A stretch of DNA of 64,000 nucleotides from Brevibacterium marinum (GCF_011927955.1 NZ_JAATJN010000001.1:1488001-1552000); one strand, 5' to 3'; positions 34,272 through 43,312 are shown, counted from the stretch's first letter. Program-made: numbers and translations. The notes: generated by a model from the sequence alone, not told the origin.

Positions 34272-34600
34272 TCACAGCCGGGAGGTGCGGAGGCCGATGA
34301 GGGACTGCGCGCCGACGATGACCGCCAGACCGATCACTGGAACCAGAGGCGATGCGGCGGTCTCCAGCCCGAATCCGAAGGCGAAAGGCACCGCTGTGGA
34401 GCGATGGTCGCCACCGGCTCCGGAGTCCGAGGGCCGGTTGCTCGGCCGCGATGCTGCTGCGACGTGAGGGGTGCGGACGTAGACGAGCCACAGGGCCAGG
34501 GCGATCACCGAACACAGGTGCGTCTCCGGGAACCGACCGGAGGGCCATGCTGACCACGATGGCGACGATCGCCGTGGCCACAGATCGGGAGGGAGGCGGC
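34272..34600 (-). pseudogene. Possible remnant of a small membrane protein gene
   Basis: On the minus strand one frame ends with membrane-like sequence (SVIALALWLVYVRTP, then VPFAFGFGLETAASPLVPVI and GLAVIVGAQSLIGLR) while the likely preceding helix (SVATAIVAIVVSMALRS) is in a different frame, as if a short two- or three-helix protein had suffered a frameshift. No start with ribosome site was found. The rest of the 480-bp gap between 34168 and 34647 holds the GntR operator and nothing else recognised. Confidence 0.25.
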
Positions 34601-34647
34601 CGAGGCAGGGCTTGCCCGCCGAGGTGGTGGTGGGGTGAGATTGGCTG

Positions 34648-35439
34648 GTGGACTTTCTGGGATTGATGCTCGTCGGCATTCTGGTCGGCCTGACGACCGT
34701 GCTGTTCGGGTTCGGCGGCGGATTCGTGGCCGTCCCGATCATCACTCTCGTCGATGCGGATCTCGGCAGCGACACGGCACGGGTGGCGGCGGCCACCTCG
34801 GCGCTGGTGATGCTCGTCAACGCGATCATCGCAACGGTGTCCACGAAACGTGAGACCCTCTCCCATCTCAGGGGGCGGTGGTGGCTGCTCATCCTGCTGG
34901 CAATCGGCGGGATGCTCGGGGCGTTCGGCGGACGATTCGCTCCGGAGGCATTTCTGCAGTGGGGCTTCGTCGTCTACATCGCCATCACTGCCGTCGACCT
35001 CCTGGCCCGTCCCGGATTCTTCCGCCCGGGAAGCCGTGTCAAGGAGGGTGTCGGCGAGGGTGGTCGCGGGATCTCTGCCGCGTGGGGCGTGCCGATAGGC
35101 GGTCTGGCTTCGTTCCTCGGCGTCGGCGGGTCAGTCATGACGGTGCCGATGATGCGCCGCTCGGGAGCAACGATGACCGTGGCCACTACCCTGGCCAATC
35201 CGCTGACCTTGGTGATCATGAGCCCGGCCGTGCTGGTCACGATCACGGCCCCGGCCTCGATCGGTGCGCCCGGCATCGTCGGATCACTCGACCTGTACTC
35301 CGCCGCGGCGCTGCTCGTCGGGGCGATCCCGGTCATCGTCGTCCTGCGTCGCCGCGTGCCCAAGATCCCGGAGCTCGTTCACGCCTGGGGCTATTTCATC
35401 CTCCTCATCACTGCCGGAGTCGTCGTGGCGCTGGCGTGA
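34648..35439 (+). CDS. Sulfite exporter TauE/SafE family protein
   Basis: A 263-residue membrane protein of about eight segments. The family motif is seen twice: LVGLTTVLFGFGGGFVAVPI in the first half and the equivalent GGLASFLGVGGSVMTVPMMR in the second. Members export sulfite, organosulfonates or related anions. GTG start at 34648; no good ribosome site is visible directly upstream, so the start is moderately secure. Confidence 0.87.
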   Translation: MDFLGLMLVGILVGLTTVLFGFGGGFVAVPIITLVDADLGSDTARVAAATSALVMLVNAIIATVSTKRETLSHLRGRWWLLILLAIGGMLGAFGGRFAPEAFLQWGFVVYIAITAVDLLARPGFFRPGSRVKEGVGEGGRGISAAWGVPIGGLASFLGVGGSVMTVPMMRRSGATMTVATTLANPLTLVIMSPAVLVTITAPASIGAPGIVGSLDLYSAAALLVGAIPVIVVLRRRVPKIPELVHAWGYFILLITAGVVVALA

Positions 35440-35528
35440 GGTCGGTGGGATGAAGGTCAGCTCGGCGGACCGGGCGATAGAGGGTCCCTCGCCTGCGAGC
35501 GGTGCGCTTGGTGTGTCCTGCGCTTGAC

Positions 35529-36083
35529 TCACATGAGAATGAGCATGGCTGCCATCCCGAGTCCCATCGCCGCATGGCAGAGCGTATGGATGCCGACACG
35601 ACGTGAGCGCACGAGCAGTACGATCCACCACACCGCAGCGAGGGTGGACAGAGCGATCGCGACCCAGTTGAGGGCGGAAGTCCAGCCAGGTGTCGGGGAC
35701 ATGGTCATGCCGTGTCCCATGAGCAGCGGCATCGCCAGCAGCATCCACACCATGGAGGCATTGAGCACGATGTGCGAGGACAGGCTGATTGCGGCACCGG
35801 CGCCGTGGGACCATCGCAGCCCGATTCCCATGAGCACGGCAAGGATCGCGAAGAACGCGACCTGGCTCCATGTGGCGACCGTGCCGGTTGCGGTCCAGAC
35901 CATGAGAATCATGCCGATGCTCATCACGAGGTGATTGCCGTGCACGACCATGTCCATCCTGCTCGCGGAGACGTCCGAGCATGACGTGGATCCTCTCCAG
36001 TGTCTGATCAGATGGATGATGCATACGATGCCGGTGAAGGCGAATGTCGCTGTGAGGACCAGTGACCAGGGGAACGAGATCAT
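35529..36083 (-). CDS. DUF5134 family membrane protein
   Basis: A 184-residue protein with about five or six hydrophobic segments and many Met and His residues (HGNHLVMSIGMILMVW, MPLLMGHGMTMSP, HAAMGLGMAAMLILM), fitting DUF5134, often found beside copper or cytochrome oxidase assembly genes. The Met/His content suggests metal contact. A BlaI-type palindrome lies eight bases upstream of its ATG, so it is probably controlled by the divergent BlaI regulator. Function has not been defined. Confidence 0.8.
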   Translation of the reverse strand: MISFPWSLVLTATFAFTGIVCIIHLIRHWRGSTSCSDVSASRMDMVVHGNHLVMSIGMILMVWTATGTVATWSQVAFFAILAVLMGIGLRWSHGAGAAISLSSHIVLNASMVWMLLAMPLLMGHGMTMSPTPGWTSALNWVAIALSTLAAVWWIVLLVRSRRVGIHTLCHAAMGLGMAAMLILM

Positions 36084-36090
36084 GCTGAAA

Positions 36091-36107
36091 TACTACATCG
36101 TGTAGTA
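36091..36107. promoter_or_regulatory. BlaI/MecI/CopY-type operator
   Basis: TACTACA-TCG-TGTAGTA, perfect 7-bp arms. ACTACA/TGTAGT dyads are the known recognition pattern of BlaI/MecI/CopY repressors. It lies between the DUF5134 start (36083) and the blaI-like gene. Confidence 0.8.
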
Positions 36108-36193
36108 GTCAGATGCACACCGCTGAGAGTGGTCGAGGCCGAGCGGCCCTGCCGCTCGACGGTCACACTGCCGGGTGCAGCCGTCAACCGCCT

Positions 36194-36208
36194 CGGTGTC
36201 CCACACCG
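36194..36208. promoter_or_regulatory. Palindrome upstream of BlaI-like gene
   Basis: CGGTGT-CCC-ACACCG, perfect 6-bp arms, about 50 bp before the BlaI-like start. Different sequence from the TACTACA operator; role unknown. Confidence 0.35.
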
Positions 36209-36259
36209 TGTTCGCCAGGTATCCTCGAAGGGAACACCGTCGGCTGAGTGAGAGCGAAG

Positions 36260-36610
36260 ATGAAGCGCAGGAACAACGGGGAGCTGGAGAACGCGGTTCT
36301 CACAGCACTGTGGGATCGCGGCGAGCCCATGTCCGTGTCCGAGCTGCAGGCCGGTGTCTCTCCTCCGAAGCCCGCATACACCACGATGATGACGGTGCTG
36401 ACCCGGATGGAGGACAAAGGGCTGATCAGCCGCGAGCGAGTCTCGCGGACTCTGATGATCAGCCCGGTGCACTCGCAGGTCGTGACCGCTGCCTCGGAGA
36501 TGTCACGCACGCTGCGTGGCTCCACCGACTCCCATGAAGTGCTGATGTCATTCGTCGGTTCACTCGATGACGACGAGATCGAAGTCCTTCGCTCCTTCGT
36601 CAGCGACTGA
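36260..36610 (+). CDS. BlaI/MecI/CopY-family repressor
   Basis: A 116-residue winged-helix repressor: ELENAVLTALWDRGEPMSVS, AYTTMMTVLTRMEDKGLISR (recognition helix and wing, the family core) and a short C-terminal dimerisation helix (EVLMSFVGSLDDDEIEVLRS). An ATG at 36260 is chosen over the GTG at 36248. It is followed after 11 bp by an M56 protease, the standard partner that cleaves BlaI. The context of CopD-CtaG and CopA genes indicates copper or oxidase-assembly control rather than beta-lactam resistance. Confidence 0.9.
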   Translation: MKRRNNGELENAVLTALWDRGEPMSVSELQAGVSPPKPAYTTMMTVLTRMEDKGLISRERVSRTLMISPVHSQVVTAASEMSRTLRGSTDSHEVLMSFVGSLDDDEIEVLRSFVSD

Positions 36611-36621
36611 ACTCTCCAGCC

Positions 36622-37398
36622 ATGCTGATCTCGGCGATCGTCCTCCTCGTCTCAGCCGCCGTCGTCTTCTTCGTCTCACCGTTCCTTCTGTCCGTCGGGC
36701 AATGGCAGTCGAGGAGGCCGGGATTGGCTCTCAGCGGGTGGCTGGCAGCACTGGCCGGCGGCCTGGTGCTCAGCACGGCGGCGGTCGTCGCCCTCGTCGT
36801 CGGTGCTCTGCAGGCCGACCGCGGCGGTGCCGGGCCACAGGCGCTCGTGCCGTGGATCATCGGCTGGATGGCGCTCGCCGTCGTCGGTATCGTCCTGGCC
36901 CTCGTGCTCAGCGCCTCGGACGACTTCGGCCGCAAGCTCAAGGCCGAGGCCAGGGTTCTGCGTTCCCGGTGGACCGGCTGGTACGTCGACTCCGCATTCC
37001 GCATCGTCACGGTCGACGACGACAAGCCCTATGCCTGTTCCTTGGCCGGGCGCCCTCCCGAGATCTATCTGAGCGCGGGCCTGCGGCGACTCCTGGCCCA
37101 CGATGAATGCGCGGCCATCATCGCTCATGAGAAATCGCACATCGCCCATCGGCACAATCTCGTGCTGCGTACCGCGGTGGTGAATTCCGCGTGCCTGCCG
37201 CCGCGACTGCCGGTCTCGGAGAGGTTCCGCGCCAGCGTGCTCACTCTCGTCGAGATGGTCGCCGACGACGATGCGGTGCGGGCCACCTCCGCGGAATCGG
37301 TGAGGAATGCGCTCGAGGCCCTCGGCGACGACAGCAGCGATTCCTCGCTCCGGCTGCGATCGCTCAGGCTTGAGCGGATCCACCTGATGGCAGGCTGA
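36622..37398 (+). CDS. M56-family membrane metallopeptidase (BlaR1-like, without sensor domain)
   Basis: A 258-residue protease with three hydrophobic segments and the zinc motif HEKSH at residues 169-173, followed by EMVADDDA supplying the third ligand (Glu about 211). BlaR1 proteins carry an extracellular penicillin-binding sensor at the C-terminus; this one ends soon after the protease core, so the signal must be different. It presumably inactivates the BlaI-like repressor encoded 11 bp upstream. Confidence 0.88.
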   Translation: MLISAIVLLVSAAVVFFVSPFLLSVGQWQSRRPGLALSGWLAALAGGLVLSTAAVVALVVGALQADRGGAGPQALVPWIIGWMALAVVGIVLALVLSASDDFGRKLKAEARVLRSRWTGWYVDSAFRIVTVDDDKPYACSLAGRPPEIYLSAGLRRLLAHDECAAIIAHEKSHIAHRHNLVLRTAVVNSACLPPRLPVSERFRASVLTLVEMVADDDAVRATSAESVRNALEALGDDSSDSSLRLRSLRLERIHLMAG

Positions 37399-37417
37399 AT
37401 TCCGACTGCGGACTATC

Positions 37418-37434
37418 TACTACACTGTTACGTA
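37418..37434. promoter_or_regulatory. Weaker BlaI-type operator before CopD-CtaG gene
   Basis: TACTACA followed by C and TGT-TACGTA: left half identical to the operator at 36091, right half diverged. It ends three bases before the ATG at 37437, so a leaderless or very short-leader transcript would be repressed by bound protein. Confidence 0.5.
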
Positions 37435-37436
37435 AT

Positions 37437-39482
37437 ATGGTGGAGCAGACGACAGCACCCGGCGCCGATTCGGCGAGGCGCCCCGAGACGGCGAAGACAC
37501 CGGCGTTCGCCGTTGTCCTCACGATCGCCGTCATCGCCGCAGCGGTCGCAATCATCACCGGCCTCCTTGCCGGCCCCGAAGCCTACACGTCCATCGCGCG
37601 AGAATTTCCGGGCACCCCAGTCGTCGTCCTGGTTGCGACGCTGCGCTCCGTCCACGAGGTCTTCTCGGTGCTCACGCTCGGCATGCTCGCCGCCGTGCTC
37701 ATGTTCACCTCCCGCACCGGCGTCCCCGGATGGTCGCGGACCAGCGACACCGCACGGTCCCTGCTGCGAGCCTTCAGCGCGATCTGGGCCTCAGCGGCAC
37801 TCCTGCTCACCGTCGTCGACGGACTCAACACCAATGGCCTGCCGCTCACGGCGATCGAAGCCCCGGGGCAGTTGGGGTTCGCCCTGACGAGCACGTTCTA
37901 TCCGGCGGCCTGGCTCATCGTCCTCGTCGCCGCCTTCACCATCTTCGCCGTCTCCCTGCTCTCGGAATCGTGGACAGCACACGCCGCGAGTCTGTGGATC
38001 GGGATGATCGCGATCCTTGCTCCGGTCGTCATCTCTCAGGTGCTCGTCGGTCCCAACCATGACTTCGGCGAGGATGCGGCCATCATCCAGACGCCGCTGG
38101 CGGCAGTGGTCCTCGGTCTCCTGGCTGCAGGGGTGCTCCTGGAGCTGGTCATCCCCCGCGGCGGTGGGGTGCGGCGCATGGTTCGCTCCCGTCTGATGTG
38201 GACGGGACTCATCGTCATTGCCGGCACAGACGTCGTCATCTCGGTATTCAAGCTCGCCGGCACGCCGCTGACGGATTCGGTGACAGGATGGCAGCTGCTC
38301 ACCCGCTGGGTGGCTCTGGCCGTCATCGTCCTCGCGGTGATCGCGGCAGCCTCGGCGCGTTCAGCGTTGGCCTACACCGGCATCCTTGCCGGGGTCGCGG
38401 CGTGGGTGACGATGACAGCAGCCATGTCGCTCATCCCCTCACCGAACTACTTCGCCCCGAACAGCACCGTCGCTGTCTTCCTCGGCTACACGGTCGAGGC
38501 CGCACCCGATCCGCTGACACTGCTCACGCACTGGCGACTCAACCTCCTGCTCACAGCGGTCAGCGCCGCAGCCATGCTCGCCTACGGTCTGGGTGTGCTC
38601 AGGCTCCGCCGCCGAGGCGACTCCTGGCCGGTGATGCGGACGATCTGCTGGATGACCGGCTGGATCCTGACCATCGTGCTCATGGGCTCGGGCCTGGGCA
38701 AGTACTCTCCGGCCGACTTCGGCATCCACATGATCGTGCACATGAGCCTCAACATGCTCATCCCGGCCTTCCTCGTCGGGGGCGGCCCGATCACGCTGCT
38801 GCTGCGTTCGACCACCGGCACCGGCCGTCTCGGCCATCAGATCCACCATCGCGTCGATCAGCTCATCAACTGGCCGGGACTGCGGATGCTGCTCCATCCG
38901 ATCGTCGTCTTCGTCGTCTACGTCGCCTCCTACTACGCCCTCTACCTCACGCCGCTGTTCGAAGGACTCATCCAGTACCACTGGGGCCACCAGCTGATGA
39001 ACGTCCACTTCCTCATCGTCGGCTACATGTTCTTCTCGCTCGTCATCGGCGTCGACAAGCTGCCGATCGAACTTCCGCACATCGGTCGGCTCGGCTATGT
39101 CATCGCGGCCATGCCATTCCACGCCTTCTTCGGGGTCGTACTGATGATGACGAACACCCCCGTGGCGCAGAACTTCTATCGCACACTCGACCTGCCCTGG
39201 CTCGACATCTCCGCCGAGCAGTACTTCGCCGGAGGCATCGCCTGGGCAGGGGGAGAGCTGCCGCTGCTGGGCGTGGTCATCGTCCTCGGTGTGCAGTGGA
39301 CGAGGCAGGACAAGCGCACCGCACAGCGCTTCGACCGCCATGAGGACGCCGGACTCAGCGACGAATTCTCCGCGTACAACGACATGCTGCGACGTCTGGC
39401 CGAGAGGGACGGCGAGACCGTTCCCGCCGACGACGGCCGGGCCGAAGCCGCAGAGGAAGGAACGAAGGATCGTGAGCAGTGA
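37437..39482 (+). CDS. CopD-CtaG fusion membrane protein
   Basis: A 681-residue protein. The N-terminal half (about 1-360) resembles the CopD copper-resistance membrane domain, with histidine in LRSVHEVFSVLTLGM, and the C-terminal half (about 385-650) is a caa3_CtaG domain, with FGIHMIVHMSLNMLIPAFLV, QLMNVHFLIVGYMFFSLVIG and FHAFFGVVLMMTNTP. The fusion thus joins a probable copper importer with the oxidase copper-insertion factor. Its last 11 bp overlap the P-type ATPase start, showing one operon with BlaI and M56. The tail (residues 655-681) is acidic and unordered. Confidence 0.9.
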   Translation: MVEQTTAPGADSARRPETAKTPAFAVVLTIAVIAAAVAIITGLLAGPEAYTSIAREFPGTPVVVLVATLRSVHEVFSVLTLGMLAAVLMFTSRTGVPGWSRTSDTARSLLRAFSAIWASAALLLTVVDGLNTNGLPLTAIEAPGQLGFALTSTFYPAAWLIVLVAAFTIFAVSLLSESWTAHAASLWIGMIAILAPVVISQVLVGPNHDFGEDAAIIQTPLAAVVLGLLAAGVLLELVIPRGGGVRRMVRSRLMWTGLIVIAGTDVVISVFKLAGTPLTDSVTGWQLLTRWVALAVIVLAVIAAASARSALAYTGILAGVAAWVTMTAAMSLIPSPNYFAPNSTVAVFLGYTVEAAPDPLTLLTHWRLNLLLTAVSAAAMLAYGLGVLRLRRRGDSWPVMRTICWMTGWILTIVLMGSGLGKYSPADFGIHMIVHMSLNMLIPAFLVGGGPITLLLRSTTGTGRLGHQIHHRVDQLINWPGLRMLLHPIVVFVVYVASYYALYLTPLFEGLIQYHWGHQLMNVHFLIVGYMFFSLVIGVDKLPIELPHIGRLGYVIAAMPFHAFFGVVLMMTNTPVAQNFYRTLDLPWLDISAEQYFAGGIAWAGGELPLLGVVIVLGVQWTRQDKRTAQRFDRHEDAGLSDEFSAYNDMLRRLAERDGETVPADDGRAEAAEEGTKDREQ

Positions 39483-41760
39483 CAGCGCGGTTCGCCAGAG
39501 CGAGCCGACCCACCGGGCGGGCAACGAGACCGGCCTCGACATCGACATCACGGGGATGACGTGCACCGCCTGCGCCCGCCGAGTCGAGAAGTCTCTGAAC
39601 AAGATCGACGGAGCCACGGCGTGGGTGAATTTCGCGACCGAACGGGCCCGCGTCACCGGGGTGAAGGAGTCCGAGGTCGCCCTCACCGCGGTGAAGAAGG
39701 CCGGCTACGGGGCTCAGATCCACAAGCCCGGCGACGATGCCTGGTCACAGAGGGCCGCCGAGGTGAGACTGAGCTCCCTGCGCCGGCGCCTCATCCTCGC
39801 CGCCGTGCTCACCGTCCCGCTCATGGACGCCACGATCGTGCTGGCGCTGGTCGAAGCATGGCGATTCCCCGGCTGGGAATGGATCTGCATCCTCGTCGCG
39901 TTGCCGATCGTGACCTGGGCGGCATGGCCCTTCCACCGATCGGCATGGAAGAACCTGCTGAACCGAACATCGAATATGGACACGCTCGTGTCCCTGGGCA
40001 TCGTCGCCGCGTTCGGCTGGGCGGTGGTGACCGCGGCATTCGGATTCAGCGGCCCCGACGCCTGGTTGGGATTCGGTCTCGTGCCCGACGGTGCCGACGC
40101 TCTCTATCTCGATGTCGCCGCCGGAGTGACGACCTTCCAACTGGCCGGTCGCTACTTCGAGACCCGATCGCGGCGCAAGGCAGGTGACCTGCTGGTGGCG
40201 CTGAGCGAACTCGCTCCGAAAACGGCACGCGTGCGCGGCGAGGACGGCGAGTTCGTCGATACCCCCATCGAACTCGTCACCCCCGGCGATGTCGTCCTCG
40301 TCCTCCCCGGTGCGACCGTGCCCGTCGACGGAGCGGTCGTCGACGGTCGCTCCGAACTCGACATGAGCAGCCTCACGGGCGAGCCCGAGCCTGTGCCCGT
40401 CGGCGCAGGTGACCGCGCAGTCGGGGGAGCGTTCGCCACAAACGGGCAGATCACTGTCGAAGCCGAGGCCGTCGGCGCCGATATGCAGCTGTCCCAGATC
40501 GCGACGATGGCCGAGAAGGCGCAGTCGCAGAAGGCGATCGTCGAGAGCCTCGTCGACCGGATCACCGCCGTCTTCGTCCCCGTCGTGCTCATCCTCGCCC
40601 TGGCAACCCTGCTCATCTGGCTGCTTCCACTGGGGTACTCGCCGTCGCGGGCGATCGGCGTCGGCATCTCGGTGCTCATCATCGCCTGCCCCTGCGCGCT
40701 CGGTCTGGCCACCCCGACCGCGCTCATGGTCGGCATCGGTCGCGGTGCCCGCTCGGGCATCCTCGTCAAGGGCCACACTGCACTCGAGGCCAGCGGGCGG
40801 ATCGACACGGTCGTGCTCGACAAGACGGGCACCGTGACCACCGGGTCGCTGCAGGTAGAACAGACGTGGTTCGCGTGCAGCGACCACGATGACGTGCTCG
40901 AGCGGATCGCCGACCTCGAGGCCCGTTCGGAACATCCGGTCGCCCGCGGCATCCTCGACTTCGTTCGATCCGCCGGCCGAACGCGCGCCGAGGCGGCAGC
41001 GCCGTCCGCCGAGCTCGAGGAGGTGCAGGTGCTGCCCGGTGTCGGCATCGAGGGAATCGTCGACGGTTCGCCGTTGGCCGTCATCAGCGCCTCCGCTGCC
41101 GCCGAGCGGGTGGACCTCGGCGAGGAGCTCACGGGCTGGATCCGCACCCAGTCGGAGACACAGCGCAGCGTTGTCGTCATCATCGACGGCGGTGTACCGA
41201 CTGCTGCTCTGGCGCTGAGCGATCAGATCAAGGTCGATGCCGTGACCAGCATCGATCAGCTGCGCGAGCTGGGGATGCGCACTGTTCTGCTGACCGGCGA
41301 CAGCACCGCCTCGGCGGAGAGGATCGCCGAGAGGATCGGCACCGATGAGGTCATCGCCGAGGTGATGCCCAATGACAAATCGGACGTCGTGTCCTCTCTG
41401 CAGGAGTCCGGCCACCGCGTCGCCATGGTCGGCGATGGCATCAACGACGCCTCAGCCCTGGCCACGGCCGACCTCGGCATCGCTGTGGTCACCGGATCGG
41501 ACATCGCCATGAAATCGGCGGACATCATCGTCGTCCGGGACGACCTCGGCGCCATCGCCGAATCGATCATGCTCTCCCGGAAGACCCTGGGCACCATCCG
41601 CGGCAACCTCGTCTGGGCGTTCGGCTACAACATCTTGGCGATCCCGATCGCGATGTTCGGCCTGCTCAACCCGCTCATCTCGGCGGCGGCGATGGCGATG
41701 TCATCGGTATTCGTCGTCTACAACAGCCTGAGGCTCCAGCGGGTGAGGCTGCGGAGCTGA
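39472..41760 (+). CDS. Copper-translocating P-type ATPase (CopA-like)
   Basis: A 762-residue P1B-type ATPase. One N-terminal heavy-metal domain carries GMTCTAC (about residues 24-30); the membrane CPC motif is in IIACPCALGLATPTALM; the phosphorylation site is VLDKTGTVTTG; the nucleotide-binding domain has SEHPVARGI (HP motif) and the hinge GDGINDASAL. CPC with the P1B-1 ends indicates Cu+ transport, outward for detoxification or towards oxidase assembly. The GTG at 39472, after GAAGGA, overlaps the preceding gene by 11 bp; the much longer upstream frame is an artefact. Confidence 0.93.
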   Translation: MSSDSAVRQSEPTHRAGNETGLDIDITGMTCTACARRVEKSLNKIDGATAWVNFATERARVTGVKESEVALTAVKKAGYGAQIHKPGDDAWSQRAAEVRLSSLRRRLILAAVLTVPLMDATIVLALVEAWRFPGWEWICILVALPIVTWAAWPFHRSAWKNLLNRTSNMDTLVSLGIVAAFGWAVVTAAFGFSGPDAWLGFGLVPDGADALYLDVAAGVTTFQLAGRYFETRSRRKAGDLLVALSELAPKTARVRGEDGEFVDTPIELVTPGDVVLVLPGATVPVDGAVVDGRSELDMSSLTGEPEPVPVGAGDRAVGGAFATNGQITVEAEAVGADMQLSQIATMAEKAQSQKAIVESLVDRITAVFVPVVLILALATLLIWLLPLGYSPSRAIGVGISVLIIACPCALGLATPTALMVGIGRGARSGILVKGHTALEASGRIDTVVLDKTGTVTTGSLQVEQTWFACSDHDDVLERIADLEARSEHPVARGILDFVRSAGRTRAEAAAPSAELEEVQVLPGVGIEGIVDGSPLAVISASAAAERVDLGEELTGWIRTQSETQRSVVVIIDGGVPTAALALSDQIKVDAVTSIDQLRELGMRTVLLTGDSTASAERIAERIGTDEVIAEVMPNDKSDVVSSLQESGHRVAMVGDGINDASALATADLGIAVVTGSDIAMKSADIIVVRDDLGAIAESIMLSRKTLGTIRGNLVWAFGYNILAIPIAMFGLLNPLISAAAMAMSSVFVVYNSLRLQRVRLRS

Positions 41761-41828
41761 ATCAGTCTGTCCGTGTCGACATCAAACGACTCTCAGTTCA
41801 CATCATCGTCACCGTCAGGGGAGCTTTC

Positions 41829-42542
41829 ATGATCCGTCAAAGCATTGACAACCGGGTCCTCACCATCACTATCGACGACTCTTCTCGTGCCAATTCCCTG
41901 TCCGCAGATGCCCTGGTCGAACTGCGCGACGCCTTCGCAGCTGCGTCCGACCGCCAGGATCTCGGCGGTGTGCTTTTCAACGCCGTCGGCGACAAGGGAT
42001 TCTCTGCGGGCATGGACACCGCTCAGTTCGACCACACGAACTCTACTCAGGCATTTGAGACCATCACTCTGCTCGGCAGCGTGTGCGAAGCGGTCAAGAA
42101 CTGCGAACTGCCGGTCGCTCTGTCGATGAAGGGCTATGTCATCGGCGGTGCAGTCGAGATCGCGGCCGCAGCCGACTTCCGGGTCGGCGGTGCTTCATCG
42201 TGGTACTCCATGCCCGAGGTCCGCATCGGGATTCCATCCGTGCTCGAATCGGTGAACCTGCACCGTCTGATGGGGTGGACCAAGGCCAATGAGATGATCC
42301 TGACCGGCAATCGCTACAGCGCGGAAGCGATGGAGCGCTGCGGATTCCTCAACACGGTCGTCGATGACGCGACGGTCGACGAGGTGGCCCTGGACTACCT
42401 GCGCGCCACGATGGAATCGGACAGGTCTGTCATCGCCCAACAGAAACGACTGTTTCGCACCTGGAAGAACACCTTCGAGGACGAGGCCATCACCGACTCG
42501 TGCCAGGAGTTCTCGCTGGCCTTCGCCCGGAAGAACGACTGA
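41829..42542 (+). CDS. Enoyl-CoA hydratase/isomerase family protein
   Basis: A 237-residue crotonase-fold protein. Oxyanion segments are KGFSAGMDTAQFD and GYVIGGAVEIAAAADFRVG; both glutamates expected in a hydratase are present (MPEVRIGIPS and KANEMILTG), unlike the crotonase at 4132. Acyl-CoA hydration is therefore plausible. AGGGGAG lies upstream of the ATG. It follows copA after 68 bp but has no evident link to copper. Confidence 0.87.
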   Translation: MIRQSIDNRVLTITIDDSSRANSLSADALVELRDAFAAASDRQDLGGVLFNAVGDKGFSAGMDTAQFDHTNSTQAFETITLLGSVCEAVKNCELPVALSMKGYVIGGAVEIAAAADFRVGGASSWYSMPEVRIGIPSVLESVNLHRLMGWTKANEMILTGNRYSAEAMERCGFLNTVVDDATVDEVALDYLRATMESDRSVIAQQKRLFRTWKNTFEDEAITDSCQEFSLAFARKND

Positions 42543-42619
42543 GTCGGTTCGCGCGATGCGGCTGAAATGTGGGCCTGTGCGACGATTCGGCCCGGCCCCG
42601 AGCGGACAGGCACCGAGCT

Positions 42620-43312
42620 CTATTCGTTCCAGCGGCGTTCGCGCAGCACGGTGGGCAAGCCGAAGTAGATGGGTGGGCGCGCGGAGACACCCGGCGCAGG
42701 GCAAGTAGTGGAACCGTTGCCAACGGAACGTGTGCCGCTGACATCACCGAGGGTCCAGGCGCTCTCCCAGCTGATGAGTTCGCCGGCATGGCAGACCGGG
42801 TCCCCGCCCGCGTAGGGCGGTTCCGCCCACAGCCACAGGTTGACCCCGTATTCGATGAGGGTGAGCTTCTCGCCCTTGGCCCGCATGGCATTGTCCTTGA
42901 CGAGCATCGCCCGTACCCTCGCCGAGGTTGCCTCGAGTTCCGTCCAACCGTCCTGTCGGTGAGGGAGGAAGATCCACGTCCCCGCGGGGACGTTCTCGGG
43001 AACGATCGCCTCGGCGGTTATGATCTCGATGAACCCGTCCTCGACCTCTGATCCGTCCTCGACATCACTGTCGAGACGGTGGGCACTGCCCAGGAAGTCG
43101 GAACTGCCGAGGAGGTCGGTGAAGCAGGCGTGAGCCACCTCGGCGGTTGGGGCGACGACGAGGATGTGGGTGGCCTCGGCGACGACCTCGGCACGGCTCA
43201 AGCACGTGAAGGGATCCGCACGCATCATCGCAAGCACCTGGGTCCAGTGTCCGGGGACCGGGGCGTCGGCGATCAGATGCGTGGTCTCTGGCCGCTCCGC
43301 GTCATGTCGCAT
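42620..43312 (-). CDS. Hypothetical protein, 230 residues
   Basis: A soluble protein I do not recognise. Segments: THILVVAPTAEVAHACFTDL, IVPENVPAGTWIFLPHRQDG, LTLIEYGVNLWLWAEPPYAG. No signal peptide, membrane helix or known motif. The codon use is typical of the window. It is divergent from the exported HNH-nuclease lipoprotein with about 200 bp of AT-rich DNA between them. Confidence 0.7.
   Translation of the reverse strand: MRHDAERPETTHLIADAPVPGHWTQVLAMMRADPFTCLSRAEVVAEATHILVVAPTAEVAHACFTDLLGSSDFLGSAHRLDSDVEDGSEVEDGFIEIITAEAIVPENVPAGTWIFLPHRQDGWTELEATSARVRAMLVKDNAMRAKGEKLTLIEYGVNLWLWAEPPYAGGDPVCHAGELISWESAWTLGDVSGTRSVGNGSTTCPAPGVSARPPIYFGLPTVLRERRWNE

Noticed and set aside
39745..41415. 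Minus-strand frame of 556 codons opposite copA
   Set aside because: Antisense of a P-type ATPase with every family motif in place; the frame itself has shadow-type composition.
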